A stretch of DNA of 34,249 bases, taken from NCBI GenBank assembly GCA_003023645.1, contig PXYQ01000006.1:1-34249 (forward strand), given 5' to 3'. Origin of the DNA: Candidatus Arcticimaribacter sp. (GTDB lineage Bacteria; Bacteroidota; Bacteroidia; Flavobacteriales; Flavobacteriaceae). The translations under genes were made by a program, and so were the position numbers. Below are positions 9,422 to 17,750 of the stretch, piece after piece; within the stretch, counting starts at the first letter, position 1; each line of letters starts with the position of its first letter. The notes under the pieces were generated by a model, which was not told the DNA's origin, searched no databases, and saw nothing but the letters and a program-made list of their open reading frames with translations.

Positions 9422-10810
9422 TTAGAGATTCGGTACAGTGACACTTCCTCTGATCCAACAATCAAATTTAATTGTAGTCCCCGCATTCCCTTCTGTAAAG
9501 ATATCTGTTTTAGAAGGTGCTCTTCCCTCATAACTCAATGCAGTTTTATTTGCATTTTTCTTTAGGGATGCATCTACTTTTCCAGCTTTTCTAGCAGTTT
9601 TTGCTGCTAACCAGTATACTGCTCTTTTCTCGAATTGAGTGTTTCCACAATCGTTTGCAGAACTTGCATACAAACCTGCAATCATCAAATGAGCTTTTCC
9701 TAGGGAAGGCTGATATCCTAAAGCTTTATTTGCATAACTTCTAGCAGTTGACTTCCGGCCTCTTGCTTTGAATTCTAAAGCAATTTTATATAAAGTCTTG
9801 GCCTTTTTGTAAGGATCAGTTTCCAATGAAATAGATTCTTCGTAATAACGTAAAGCTTCACTGCTGTTTCCTCTCTTATCATTTAGTATTCCAAGATAGT
9901 AAGCCGAGTTAGCCGATGGAGCCAAAGCGTGAAGTGCTTCAACAATTGTTACAAACAAAGGATCATCTGAACATTCTTTGCTTTTCATACGTCCAGCAGC
10001 TCTATTCAACCAAACTGCATCGTTTTTATTTTCCTCAAAATTACGCGTATACAAAGGAATCAAGTTTTCACAAGTCGATTCTTTTGAAATAATAGCATCA
10101 AGGTTTGAAAGAAAAATACCAATGGCTTTTGAATTGGTATCATATTTCTTTCTATTCTTTAAATCCTTAGTTGTTAACGGAGATCCGCTTTCTTCTTTAT
10201 TCAAAATCACATCCAAATTTTTGGCCAACTTGGTTCCTTCAAGTTCAAATTTCTCTGAAACCTCTTCGTATTTGTTGAATAGTTTTTCTGGCGTTACTCC
10301 TGCTGCACCTGCTTTATATAGATCATACATTGTCTTGAAGTAGTTGTACAAACCTTTTGGATTGGTAAAACTATTAATGTCCTTAGTGTATGCGTCATCA
10401 AAAGTCGCGTAAACCTCAGCAGTAGTTCCCAATTTATAATCCATCATGGTTTGTGCCTTGCTTGCCAAAATACTACCGATCATGTTTTTTCCTTTTCTAG
10501 AAGGGAAATTCGCAATCCATTGATCGTATAACTTCATTAAATCTTGAGCTTCAGCATCTTTCGCTGCGCCTTCGGCATCTTTAAGTCTACTTTTCAGAAT
10601 GCGCTCACCATAAGTATAGATTGCTCTGTTGAGTTTTGGACATTCTGCTCGAACTGCATTCCATGGCTCATATGCTGCATCGTAGTTCTTAACCTTTGCA
10701 GATTCAGCAAAGATGGATAGGTTCTGATTACAAGTTTCGCTCGTTTGAGCACTAACGAAGCTTGTGCTAAGAATGAAAGTAAATACTAAGAAATTTGTTA
10801 GAGTTCTCAT
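9422..10810 (-). CDS. tetratricopeptide repeat protein, secreted
   Basis: Signal peptide; TPR-like repeats (SAYYLGILNDKRGNSSEALRYYEESISLETDPYKKAKTLYKIALEFKARGRKSTARSYANKALGYQPSLGKAHLMIAGLYA). Confidence 0.85.
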   Translation of the reverse strand: MRTLTNFLVFTFILSTSFVSAQTSETCNQNLSIFAESAKVKNYDAAYEPWNAVRAECPKLNRAIYTYGERILKSRLKDAEGAAKDAEAQDLMKLYDQWIANFPSRKGKNMIGSILASKAQTMMDYKLGTTAEVYATFDDAYTKDINSFTNPKGLYNYFKTMYDLYKAGAAGVTPEKLFNKYEEVSEKFELEGTKLAKNLDVILNKEESGSPLTTKDLKNRKKYDTNSKAIGIFLSNLDAIISKESTCENLIPLYTRNFEENKNDAVWLNRAAGRMKSKECSDDPLFVTIVEALHALAPSANSAYYLGILNDKRGNSSEALRYYEESISLETDPYKKAKTLYKIALEFKARGRKSTARSYANKALGYQPSLGKAHLMIAGLYASSANDCGNTQFEKRAVYWLAAKTARKAGKVDASLKKNANKTALSYEGRAPSKTDIFTEGNAGTTIKFDCWIRGSVTVPNL

Positions 10811-10824
10811 TTGATATAAATAAA

Positions 10825-12081
10825 TTAATTAAATTTTCTTTTGATGAACCAGATATCGTTTAGTGATAAACCAACGATTAGGTTCCAGTAGGATTCTTGG
10901 ATTAGGCCATTGTCTTGACTTCCGCGTTTTCCAAATTCTATACCAATATTTGCATTGGAATATCCTGCCATCGGCAAACTAACTCCAAAAGATATGCCAG
11001 TTTCTTTAAGCGGCTGATCGTTAAACAAAACCCCTGTATCTTCAAAGCGCATTCCTGCCCGATATACAATTCGTTTCCAATAACTTGTTATAGAACTATA
11101 GTCTGGCAAATAGAATCCACCAAAGGAAAGGCGTGATCCATTAGCATACGTTATGTTGTCTAAGGAAATAAAGTTATTAACATAGTCAGCTGAGTTACGC
11201 TGAGAATACTGTCCACCAACAAACCATTTTTTTTCTTTGGTAATTCCAAGTCCAAATGAATATTGATCACCCAAGGATATTGAAGTCTCTTTTAAATTTC
11301 TCGCTGCTAGGTCTACGTTTTCAAAATCCCCAAGATCCTGTGTTGTAACCGAGCGTGTAAAGTATACACTTTCGTTTGTTGCTGTCAAACTATTTTCAGG
11401 CACATAATATGCCATTGCATCAAGTCGAACCTTAGATGTAAGTGGGATTTTTAATTGTGTTGCAAAACGGTAATTAAAACCAACTAGAGAAGACGTTTTA
11501 GTGAAAAAAGTTCCAAAATCTATATTTTGTTCTTGTCTCGATGACTCGTTTGTGATTTTACCAAAGTTGTAGTTTGCACTCACTCCAAAGTTTAAGAATT
11601 CAAAAACCTTAAAACCTATACTTATAAAGGTTTGGTTCAAACCTCCATAACCCTCATTTCGGTTAACCACATTATTGATATCCTCGCTGTCAAAAACTGA
11701 TTGTAAACGATAACCGACTGAAGTAGCTGGTAAAATTCCAAAACCAAAAGTGAATTTCTTTGTTGGAATTGCAACCACTAAATAATCGATTGAGGCAGAT
11801 GTTACCGACTCGTTTGAGGCATTTGAAGATAATTTGGTGGATTTGTAGTTTAGACCAAGACTATAGGTTACTAGTTTTAAGTCTCCAAGGCTGGCAGGGT
11901 TATTTATGTTTGCGTGAAGCGAATCCGATACAATATCAAGTCCTCCCATATGTCTGTTAATTGCATTTCCTTTAAATGCAATTTCACCCAATCCACCAAT
12001 AGAATAGGGAGAAGACGTATTACTTTGGGCAAAAATATACGGTGATACAGTAAGGAATATTATGAGATATATGTATTTCAA
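10825..12081 (-). CDS. outer-membrane beta-barrel-like protein of unknown function
   Basis: Signal peptide; SSPYSIGGLGEIAFKGNAINRHMGGLDIVSDSLHANINNPASLGDL N-terminus and alternating amphipathic strands. Confidence 0.75.
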   Translation of the reverse strand: MKYIYLIIFLTVSPYIFAQSNTSSPYSIGGLGEIAFKGNAINRHMGGLDIVSDSLHANINNPASLGDLKLVTYSLGLNYKSTKLSSNASNESVTSASIDYLVVAIPTKKFTFGFGILPATSVGYRLQSVFDSEDINNVVNRNEGYGGLNQTFISIGFKVFEFLNFGVSANYNFGKITNESSRQEQNIDFGTFFTKTSSLVGFNYRFATQLKIPLTSKVRLDAMAYYVPENSLTATNESVYFTRSVTTQDLGDFENVDLAARNLKETSISLGDQYSFGLGITKEKKWFVGGQYSQRNSADYVNNFISLDNITYANGSRLSFGGFYLPDYSSITSYWKRIVYRAGMRFEDTGVLFNDQPLKETGISFGVSLPMAGYSNANIGIEFGKRGSQDNGLIQESYWNLIVGLSLNDIWFIKRKFN

Positions 12082-12806
12082 AGTTGTTTTTTGTTGAGTT
12101 CTAAGATATAATCCAAACCGGTTACCAAAAAATTCGGATGGGCAAATATGGTGTTTTTTAATCGTTTTGACAACTGCTTACTGTCTCCACCTGTTAAAAT
12201 TATTGTTAAATCATGATATTTTTGTTTGAAATGATCTATTTGCCCTTGAATTTCATAAAAAACGCCATTAAATACCCCAGCCTGAATTGAAGATTGTGTA
12301 TCCACACCAAAAGATCTTTCTATGGATTCATGAGCAATGAGTGGTAATTTGCCAGTAAACTCTTTCAAGCTTTTGTATCGCATAGTGTAGCCAGGGGAAA
12401 TCAATCCACCAACATAGGTGTTTTCTTGTGTTAAAATATCATACGTAATACAAGTACCTACATCGATGACCAAAACATTTTGTTTTGGGTAGGTTTTTGC
12501 AGCTGCAGCCATAAGTCCCATTCGATCTACCCCAAGAGTTTTTGGTGTTTTGTAAGTATTAGTAAAGGGAAAACGCAGAGTGCTTGCGGTTTTGAAAATA
12601 TTTTTCGACTCAAAAATCTTATTCAAGAAGTCCCAATCCAAGCCTCGAACATCGCAAATAAGAACAGAATTAATCTGTGGGTATTCTTCATGTATCACTT
12701 TAAAATCTTGATATACAGCATCCACATGTTGTATTAGGATGAGTTGACCCTCTTCAAAGACAGCAAGCTTTACTGCAGTATTACCTGCGTCAATAATCAA
12801 ATTCAT
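12078..12806 (-). CDS. coaX: type III pantothenate kinase
   Basis: MNLIIDAGNTAVKLAVFEEG, GVDRMGLMAAA, VIDVGTCITYDIL, GGLISPGYTMRYKSL; 4-nt ATGA overlap with the downstream gene. Confidence 0.93.
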   Translation of the reverse strand: MNLIIDAGNTAVKLAVFEEGQLILIQHVDAVYQDFKVIHEEYPQINSVLICDVRGLDWDFLNKIFESKNIFKTASTLRFPFTNTYKTPKTLGVDRMGLMAAAAKTYPKQNVLVIDVGTCITYDILTQENTYVGGLISPGYTMRYKSLKEFTGKLPLIAHESIERSFGVDTQSSIQAGVFNGVFYEIQGQIDHFKQKYHDLTIILTGGDSKQLSKRLKNTIFAHPNFLVTGLDYILELNKKQL

Positions 12807-12859
12807 AGTTGAAATTCGTTTCTGCTAAATTAAACATAATGAAATTTAGATAAAATGTT

Positions 12860-12890
12860 TTGTAGAGAATTAAAAAGGACACTATATTTG
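12860..12890 (+). promoter_or_regulatory. Bacteroidota-type promoter of tRNA-Phe (TTG - N20 - TATATTTG)
   Basis: TTG at 12860-12862 and TATATTTG at 12883-12890, ~14 nt before the tRNA 5' end. Confidence 0.75.
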
Positions 12891-12903
12891 CACCCATCCA
12901 AAA

Positions 12904-12976
12904 GGTACCTTAGCTCAGTTGGTAGAGCAATGGACTGAAAATCCATGTGTCCCTGGTTCGATTCCTGGAGGTACCA
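12904..12976 (+). tRNA. tRNA-Phe (anticodon GAA)
   Basis: Acceptor GGTACCT/AGGTACC, D-stem GCTC/GAGC, anticodon stem ATGGA-CTGAAAA-TCCAT, T-loop GTTCGATTC, discriminator A. Confidence 0.97.
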
Positions 12977-12977
12977 C

Positions 12978-13016
12978 AAAAACCCTTGATAATCTTATGA
13001 TTATCAAGGGTTTTTT
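12978..13016 (+). terminator. Intrinsic terminator downstream of tRNA-Phe
   Basis: AAAACCCTTGATAATC-TTAT-GATTATCAAGGGTTTTTT long hairpin with T-tract. Confidence 0.9.
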
Positions 13017-13112
13017 GATTTTATATAAAATCTAAAACTCAATATTTAATTTTTTTTTACTCGTTCATCTGAAAGTAAAATCATTTATCTTTAGTTAAAA
13101 TAAACACTATAT

Positions 13113-14063
13113 ATGAAACTGAATTTAATTTTATTTTTCTTTAGCACCATAATAACACTGAGCTGGGCACAATCACCTGATTTATCAAAGTATAACGAGG
13201 AGATTAAAAAAGTTGAGGACACCGTCAAATACTTTGAGGTCGAAAAAATCAACGATCAATTTTATATGTTGATCGGAGGCGGAGGTAATGTTGGGATTTT
13301 TGTTTCTGACAAAAACGTCATCATGGTTGACAATAAATATGAAATTATAGAAGAGGTGCTTATGTCTTCTCTAAGAGAAATTAGCTCGAATCCGATAAAG
13401 TACATCATAAACACTCATTACCATCATGACCATTCAGATGGAAATAGAGCTTTCGGAAAAATGGGAATCCCAATAATTTCTCATGAAAATGCAAAAGCTA
13501 GAATGCAAAAAGTAACAGAACTGTACGGAGGTATTTATGACTTTATAGATGGTTTTGTTCAAGATCAATATCCAACAGAGGCACTTCCTATAATTACATA
13601 CAGCAGTAAACTTACTCTCTCAGAAGGTAGTGAAGATATTGAAATGTATAACTTTGGATCTGGACATACAGACGGTGACTCCATAATATATTTTAAAAAC
13701 GCAAACATCATACACACTGGTGATGCTTTCGTTCGGTATGGCTATCCTTATGTGGATTTAAACAACGGAGGCTCGATCAAAGGAATTATCGAGATGTTGG
13801 GGTCTATTGCATCACTCGCAGATGACCAGACAGTTATTATGCCCGGGCATGGAAACTTGAGTTCCAAACAAGACGTGCTTGACTTAAGAAATTCGCTAAT
13901 GAACCTCTACCAAAAAACAGTTCTTGGTTTAGAAAAGGGACTAAGCTACCAAGAAATCGCAGATTCAGTTGATGAAACTTTAGCAGCTGATCCTATGATG
14001 CCAGAGGCTGAACTAACTAAATTGAATTACATTAAGTCAATTGAATTAGAGTTGAAAAAGTAA
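13113..14063 (+). CDS. MBL-fold metallo-hydrolase, secreted/periplasmic
   Basis: Signal peptide MKLNLILFFFSTIITLSWAQ; THYHHDHSDGN metal motif, GSGHTDGDS, HTGDAF, MPGHGN. Confidence 0.92.
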   Translation: MKLNLILFFFSTIITLSWAQSPDLSKYNEEIKKVEDTVKYFEVEKINDQFYMLIGGGGNVGIFVSDKNVIMVDNKYEIIEEVLMSSLREISSNPIKYIINTHYHHDHSDGNRAFGKMGIPIISHENAKARMQKVTELYGGIYDFIDGFVQDQYPTEALPIITYSSKLTLSEGSEDIEMYNFGSGHTDGDSIIYFKNANIIHTGDAFVRYGYPYVDLNNGGSIKGIIEMLGSIASLADDQTVIMPGHGNLSSKQDVLDLRNSLMNLYQKTVLGLEKGLSYQEIADSVDETLAADPMMPEAELTKLNYIKSIELELKK

Positions 14064-14080
14064 AGTTTATGATGTTATAA

Positions 14081-15406
14081 CTACTCTTTAAAATCAATTA
14101 ACGGATCGACAGGAGGTTTTTCCAGAATCTGCTCTTCTAGTTGCTCTACATTTCTAAGTTTCGAGAGCATCATTCTAGAACGTGTTGTTACGAGGTTTTC
14201 AATTTCGTTATTCGCCTCATTCAGTTTTTTCTGTGCTTTCTCTAGAACACCGCCAAAGGTTGTAAATTCTTTTTTAACAGACGAAAGCACATTCCACACC
14301 TCACTACTTCGTTTTTGTATTGCAAGTGTTTTAAAGCCCATTTGTAAACTATTGAGCATGGCTGCCAAAGTAGTAGGTCCGGTAATTACAATTTTATAAT
14401 CGCGCTGTAAGGTTGTTATTAAATCTGGTTGACGCACCACTTCTGCAAACAAGCCTTCGACTGGTAAAAACATAATTCCAAAATCCGTGGTATTCGGCGG
14501 ATCGATGTATTTACTTGAGATATCTTTAGCGAAGCGCTTAACCGATTGCACTAGTGCTTTTATTGAGGCATCGATTGCAACGGTATCTCCTGCGTCATAT
14601 GCAGTTTGAAGACGGATATAATCTTCTTGTGGAAACTTGGCATCAATGGGTAGGTAAACTGCCGAATCATTGGCATCTTTCCCTGGAAGTTTGATTGCAA
14701 ACTCAACAAGAGCGTCCGAACCTTTTTTAGTTTTGACATTTGAATCGTATTGCTCTGGAGATAAAATTTGCTCTAAAATATTACCCAATTGTATTTCACC
14801 TAAAATCCCACGGGTCTTCACGTTACTCAACACCTTTTTCAAGTCCCCTACTCCCGAAGCTAAATGCTGCATTTCTCCTAATCCTTTTTGCACCTGAAGC
14901 AATTGTTGCGTTACAATCTCAAACGATTTTCCTAGACGTTCTTCGAGGGTTTTATGAAGTTTTTCGTCGACCGTTTCTCGCATTTTCTCTAAGCGAATCT
15001 CTGTAGTTTTTACCAACTCTTCTTGTGTCAAGTTCATCTGATCAAACTTCTGACGTTGCAAGTCGTTAAACTCTTTAACGTTTTTAGAAAATGTGTCTTG
15101 AAACTCTTTAAGGTTGACTTTCAATTCTCCTCGATTTTCTTTTGCAGTAGTATTTAAGGTTTCATTTAACGAAACCAACTTGAGTTCCATTTTCTCTGTC
15201 AAGCGTTCCAAACCTTGGGTTAGCTCTTGTCGGTTGTCTTTTAAACTCTTAGAAAATTCTTCTCGGTTTATTATAAATTCGTTTCGAATACTGTTCTGAA
15301 GAATTTCGTTCATTTCAGAAGGTGCTTGTTGTCCTGGTTTCTTCAGTATTAAATACAACACTCCTAAAAGAGAACCCAACGCAGCAACAGCAGTTAAAAT
15401 AAGCAT
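14081..15406 (-). CDS. rmuC: DNA recombination protein RmuC
   Basis: N-terminal TM, long coiled coil, then GILGEIQLGNILEQIL, LPIDAKFPQEDY, FGIMFLPVEGLFAEVVRQPDLITTLQRDYKIVITGPTTLAAMLNSLQMGFKTLAIQKRSSEVWNVL. Confidence 0.95.
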   Translation of the reverse strand: MLILTAVAALGSLLGVLYLILKKPGQQAPSEMNEILQNSIRNEFIINREEFSKSLKDNRQELTQGLERLTEKMELKLVSLNETLNTTAKENRGELKVNLKEFQDTFSKNVKEFNDLQRQKFDQMNLTQEELVKTTEIRLEKMRETVDEKLHKTLEERLGKSFEIVTQQLLQVQKGLGEMQHLASGVGDLKKVLSNVKTRGILGEIQLGNILEQILSPEQYDSNVKTKKGSDALVEFAIKLPGKDANDSAVYLPIDAKFPQEDYIRLQTAYDAGDTVAIDASIKALVQSVKRFAKDISSKYIDPPNTTDFGIMFLPVEGLFAEVVRQPDLITTLQRDYKIVITGPTTLAAMLNSLQMGFKTLAIQKRSSEVWNVLSSVKKEFTTFGGVLEKAQKKLNEANNEIENLVTTRSRMMLSKLRNVEQLEEQILEKPPVDPLIDFKE

Positions 15407-15500
15407 ATAAAAAATTTATTGAAAATTAATGAATTATTTCGTTAGCGGAAACAATTGAGAAAACTACTTATTAACCTCAGGGATAAAAAGTGTTTAAAAT

Positions 15501-15531
15501 AAAAAAAGCCCTCCAAGTAATTGGAAAGCTT
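15501..15531 (-). terminator. Intrinsic terminator of the candidate small RNA
   Basis: 11-bp stem (two G-U pairs) with TTAC loop, followed on the minus strand by TTTTTTT. Confidence 0.8.
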
Positions 15532-15608
15532 CTCACTGGTTTTCTACAAACCTCTTGCACTTTCGTGCAAGCAACACAACATCTTTTCTCTGAAGTAGAG
15601 TGTAATTT
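15501..15608 (-). ncRNA. Candidate independently transcribed small RNA of unknown family
   Basis: Minus strand: TATCTTTG -7 element (15614-15621), then ~108 nt without a supported ORF, containing CTTGCAC-GAAA-GTGCAAG (15554-15571; GNRA loop on the minus strand only), GGTTT-GTAGA-AAACC, and terminator stem AAGCTTTCCAA-TTAC-TTGGAGGGCTT plus T-tract (15501-15531). Confidence 0.6.
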
Positions 15609-15613
15609 CTTTT

Positions 15614-15621
15614 CAAAGATA
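15614..15621 (-). promoter_or_regulatory. Bacteroidota -7 promoter element (TATCTTTG) for the candidate small RNA
   Basis: Exact TAnnTTTG on the minus strand; a TTTG lies 24 nt upstream, longer than the usual spacing. Confidence 0.5.
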
Positions 15622-15654
15622 CATCTTTCCTTGGAATTTTAATTCCAAAAAAAA

Positions 15655-16110
15655 TTATTCATAAACTATTGTTATCATTCTTGCAACACAGGCTGGTTTT
15701 CGCACGCCTTTAATCTCGATGGTTACCTTCCAAACAATCTTGAGGCTATTAAATTTTTGATCTTCAGCACTTTCTATATGAACTAGGCCACGCAAAAAAG
15801 AACCTTCTACTACTGGATGTGGAAAACGAACTTCTTCTAATCCGTAATTATAGCCCATTTTGAGGGAAGAAACTACAAGAGCATCGTTTAAAAATTTTGG
15901 GATTAAAGCTATCGACAAAAACCCATGGGCTATGGTAGACTTGTAGGGCGATTCAAGTTTTGCGCGTTCTTGATCGACATGGATCCATTGATAATCTTTT
16001 GTCGCAGCTGCAAAGTGATCGATCATTTTTTGTTCGACCTGCAGCCATGGAGTTGGCTCCAGTGTGGTTCCGAGTAGGGTTTTAAATTCGGTAAAATCTT
16101 TTAAGATCAT
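15655..16110 (-). CDS. MaoC family dehydratase
   Basis: IHVDQERAKLESPYKSTIAHGFLSIALIPKF hot-dog-fold MaoC motif. Confidence 0.9.
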   Translation of the reverse strand: MILKDFTEFKTLLGTTLEPTPWLQVEQKMIDHFAAATKDYQWIHVDQERAKLESPYKSTIAHGFLSIALIPKFLNDALVVSSLKMGYNYGLEEVRFPHPVVEGSFLRGLVHIESAEDQKFNSLKIVWKVTIEIKGVRKPACVARMITIVYE

Positions 16111-16152
16111 TGGGATTCTTGTTTAGGATTTTGATTTTAGGGTATTATTTGG

Positions 16153-16797
16153 TCATTCAAATTGTTTGAATATGAGATCGTTCATAATGTTGGCATGCAT
16201 CTCTATGTTTTCGTCGGTAAATGGTGAGATCCCGTATTCGGCTTCTAAAGTTTGTGCAAGAACAAAAAAACTACTGGTTGCTCCAAACATTATGCTCACA
16301 AAATTAGCAACAGGTATGGCTTTAAATTCTTCTAAATCTTTACTTTCTGTTATGGGTTTGTGACTGAACCAGACAACGGGCATTAGCAAGTGCTGACTGA
16401 CGAAATCGTATCGCCAAGATTTTCTCCCCATTTCCTGAAGCAAGATTTTATACATCGAAGGAAATTTCGCCATCAAATGTAAATATTGTCTAGTAAAGGC
16501 CTTTAATAATGCAATTCCACTTAAATCACTGTGCTCTTTTTGAACCTCCTCATAACGCAGCATAATCTTTGCCGACAAATGAATGATGGACTGCTTCCAA
16601 AGATCTTCTTTGTTTTCAAAATGGTAACTAATCAATGGCGTGGTAACACCGACCATAGACGCAACTTCTTTGAGTTGAGCTCCCTCGTACCCATGATCTG
16701 AAAAAACCACTAAAGCTGCTTCCAATAGCACAGTAGTATCTAGCTTTTCAGAAGCTACTGGTCTACCTCTTTTTCTTTTAACGTTCAAACTACTCAT
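16153..16797 (-). CDS. TetR/AcrR family transcriptional regulator
   Basis: N-terminal HTH: LLEAALVVFSDHGYEGAQLKEVASMVGVTTPLISYHFENKEDLWKQSI. Confidence 0.93.
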   Translation of the reverse strand: MSSLNVKRKRGRPVASEKLDTTVLLEAALVVFSDHGYEGAQLKEVASMVGVTTPLISYHFENKEDLWKQSIIHLSAKIMLRYEEVQKEHSDLSGIALLKAFTRQYLHLMAKFPSMYKILLQEMGRKSWRYDFVSQHLLMPVVWFSHKPITESKDLEEFKAIPVANFVSIMFGATSSFFVLAQTLEAEYGISPFTDENIEMHANIMNDLIFKQFE

Positions 16798-16841
16798 AAA
16801 GAAATAATTGCATCTTATTTTTAAAAAACATTGGGAATATG

Positions 16842-16899
16842 AAAATAATGAAATTTATTTGAAATTAAATTGAAATTAAATAAAATTTTCATCATTTTT
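16842..16899. promoter_or_regulatory. Candidate operator: imperfect inverted repeat flanking a tandem 11-bp direct repeat
   Basis: AAAATAATGAAATTTATTT ... AAATAAAATTTTCATCATTTT arms around TGAAATTAAAT x2 (16860-16881), between the divergent tetR and etfB genes. Confidence 0.4.
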
Positions 16900-16984
16900 G
16901 TATCATATACTATTTTAGTATTATTTACAATACCGTGCAAATTACTAGAAGTTAACAGAAAAAGAAACTTATTAAAGAAAATAT

Positions 16985-17731
16985 ATGAAGATCTTAGTTT
17001 GTATAAGCAATGTTCCCGATACCACATCGAAAATAAATTTTGTGGATTCGAATACAAAATTTGACACCCAAGGGGTACAATTCATCATCAATCCAAATGA
17101 TGAGTTTGGTCTAACTCGCGCCGTGTGGTTACAACAAAAACAGCAAGCCGAAGTAACCGTTTTGACAGTTGGTGATGCTAGTTGCGAACCTACACTGCGA
17201 AAATGTCTTGCTATTGGTGCAGACAAAGCAATTCGTGTTGATGCAGATCCGACGGATGGTTATTTTGTAGCCAAACAAATCGCAGCAGTTTGCGAAAAAG
17301 AATCGTATGACCTTATAATTGCTGGAAGAGAATCTATTGACCACAATGGTGCAATGGTTCCTGGTTTAGTTGCAGGGATGTTAGATTATGAATACATCAC
17401 CAATTGTATTTCTTTAGAAATAGAAAACGATCAAGCAACAGCAGCTCGTGAAATCGATGGTGGAAAAGAAATTGTAACCAGTGGTTTTCCTCTAGTAATT
17501 GGAGCTCAAAAAGGATTGGTTGAAGAGTCTGACCTTATTATACCTAACATGAGAGGTATTATGCAGGCTCGTAAAAAACCTCTTGAGGTTATGGCTGCTT
17601 CAGATGCAGTTGCTACTTCAACTGTTATTTCTTTCGACAAACCAGCTCCAAAAGGAGAAGTTAAATTGATTGACGCAGACGATATAGATACTTTAATCGA
17701 TTTACTTCACAACGAAGCAAAAGTTATATAA
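16985..17731 (+). CDS. etfB: electron transfer flavoprotein subunit beta
   Basis: MKILVCISNVPDTTSKINF, INPNDEFGLTRAV, IIAGRESIDHNGAMVPGLVAGMLDYEYIT. Confidence 0.95.
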   Translation: MKILVCISNVPDTTSKINFVDSNTKFDTQGVQFIINPNDEFGLTRAVWLQQKQQAEVTVLTVGDASCEPTLRKCLAIGADKAIRVDADPTDGYFVAKQIAAVCEKESYDLIIAGRESIDHNGAMVPGLVAGMLDYEYITNCISLEIENDQATAAREIDGGKEIVTSGFPLVIGAQKGLVEESDLIIPNMRGIMQARKKPLEVMAASDAVATSTVISFDKPAPKGEVKLIDADDIDTLIDLLHNEAKVI

Positions 17732-17750
17732 CTCTTTTAAAAACGAAATT

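Noticed and set aside
13021-13112. Possible -7 element TATCTTTA upstream of the MBL-fold gene
   Set aside because: Only a near match to TAnnTTTG without a clear -33 element; not strong enough to list as a feature.
14670-15299. Plus-strand ORFs 14670-14897, 14740-15006, 15114-15299
   Set aside because: Antisense to rmuC, a strongly supported gene.
16821-17344. Short ORFs 16821-17057, 16870-17064, 16972-17226, 17129-17344
   Set aside because: AT-rich intergenic or antisense to etfB; no family features.
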